DNA from: Psychrobacter sp. APC 3281
GTDB taxonomy: Bacteria > Pseudomonadota > Gammaproteobacteria > Pseudomonadales > Moraxellaceae
Assembly: GCF_030407815.1 (NCBI RefSeq)
Contig: NZ_JASDCS010000006.1
Span: 186,001 to 250,000 of the forward strand
DNA: 64,000 nt
Reading direction: 5' to 3'
The notes under the pieces are model-generated. The model saw nothing but the letters and a program-made list of their open reading frames with translations. It was not told the origin of the DNA and ran no database searches. A program made the translations under genes and the position numbers. Positions 63,379 to 64,000 of the stretch are shown here, piece by piece (the first letter of the stretch is position 1; each line of letters starts with the position of its first letter).

Positions 63379-64000
63379 ATGCGTTTAAAATCTCTAAAGC
63401 TGGCAGGCTTCAAATCCTTTGCCAATCCAACAACCTTTACTTTTCGTCATGGTATCACCGCCATCGTCGGGCCGAACGGCTGTGGCAAATCCAACGTGAT
63501 TGATGCCATCCGCTGGGTGCTGGGCGAAACCTCAGCCAAACAGTTACGCGGTGGGGCGATGAGTGATGTTATCTTTGCCGGTACGCAAGATAAGACAGCC
63601 AAAAGTGTCGCCAGTGTTGAACTGACATTTGAGCATACCCAAGATGAGCAGACTGGCATTCGCCACGAGTTTAACTTGTACCAAGAGCTATCGGTTCGCC
63701 GTCAGGTAAATAAGGATGGCCGCTCAGATTATTTTATCAATGGTACGCGTTGTCGTCGCCGCGATGTAGTCGATGTGTTTCTAGGTACCGGACTGGGTGC
63801 ACGTAGCTATGCGGTGATTGAGCAAGGCATGATTGGTCGCATCGTTGAGTCTAGTCCCATGCAGCTGCGTGAGTTTATTGAAGAGGCGGCAGGTGTCTCG
63901 CGCTATCAGGCTCGCCGTGAAGAAACGCAGAAGAAGTTAGAGAAGACAAGGGACAATCTAGCGCGTCTGCACGATATGCAAAGCGAACTACTACGCCAAC
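63379..64000 (+). CDS. smc: Chromosome segregation protein SMC (N-terminal part)
   Basis: The first 207 codons of SMC; the gene runs off the right edge. The head domain begins MRLKSLKLAGFKSFANPTTF and has Walker A GPNGCGKSN, the Q-loop region VLGETSAKQLRGG, and GLGARSYAVIEQGMIGRIVE followed by EEAAGVSRYQARREE, which starts the coiled coil. SMC dimers with ScpA/ScpB organise and segregate the chromosome. Use of SMC rather than MukB agrees with a Moraxellaceae host. The upstream region has no strong ribosome site. Confidence 0.96.
   Translation, partial: MRLKSLKLAGFKSFANPTTFTFRHGITAIVGPNGCGKSNVIDAIRWVLGETSAKQLRGGAMSDVIFAGTQDKTAKSVASVELTFEHTQDEQTGIRHEFNLYQELSVRRQVNKDGRSDYFINGTRCRRRDVVDVFLGTGLGARSYAVIEQGMIGRIVESSPMQLREFIEEAAGVSRYQARREETQKKLEKTRDNLARLHDMQSELLRQ

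Overview
The window is a contiguous piece of a gammaproteobacterial chromosome, moderately AT-rich. The gene content and protein style point to the Moraxellaceae, most likely Psychrobacter. Two unrelated NADP-dependent isocitrate dehydrogenases sit side by side, lipoproteins and periplasmic proteins are very acidic or Asn-rich, and rho-independent terminators are frequent. This assignment is an inference from protein resemblance; no rRNA gene is present. I found no tRNA, rRNA, IS element, prophage or CRISPR array. The window opens inside purE and closes inside smc.

Layout. 1-2 kb: 5' part of purE, a metallophosphoesterase and a rhomboid protease, all on the minus strand. 2.3-5.9 kb: two tandem paralogous membrane-anchored proteins, only the second carrying an OmpA peptidoglycan-binding domain. 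6-15 kb: housekeeping enzymes (nagZ, prc, a SlyD-type isomerase, an M61 peptidase, a duplicated-DUF305 lipoprotein, rluE). 15.4-19.1 kb: dimeric-type icd and monomeric IDH, convergent. 19.7-25.3 kb: a DUF482 protein, ubiC, glyA and a Na+/alanine-glycine symporter. 25.5-29.5 kb (minus): gltS, then a barstar gene directly behind a cold-shock-domain/transmembrane/RNase Sa-like fusion, then proA. 29.9-36.6 kb: an acidic lipoprotein and a polar amino acid ABC locus with one ATPase, three tandem substrate-binding lipoproteins and two permeases. 36.8-43.8 kb: a FAH-family protein, a PhoX phosphatase behind a phased Pho-box array, an alpha/beta hydrolase, an unknown membrane coiled-coil protein and hslO. 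44.1-47.6 kb: a gltIJKL-type glutamate/aspartate ABC operon. 48-50 kb: a DJ-1/PfpI protein and a rubredoxin-reductase-like flavoprotein. 50.3-59.4 kb: acyl-CoA synthetase plus liuBCDEA for leucine/isovalerate catabolism, with three related palindromic repeats in its gaps. 59.5-64 kb: coaX and birA (minus), a TSUP transporter, an unknown protein and the start of smc.

How the genes fit together. Much of the window concerns amino acid acquisition and use: glutamate/aspartate import (GltIJKL, GltS), Na+-coupled alanine/glycine import next to glyA, polar amino acid import, proline synthesis, and leucine catabolism through the biotin enzyme methylcrotonyl-CoA carboxylase, with the biotin ligase birA just downstream. 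The features most worth follow-up are the cold-shock/RNase Sa-like membrane fusion with its barstar partner, the palindromic repeat family in the liu cluster, the tandem paralogues with and without an OmpA domain, and the phased Pho boxes. All calls come from reading the sequence and recalling family motifs; no database search was run.
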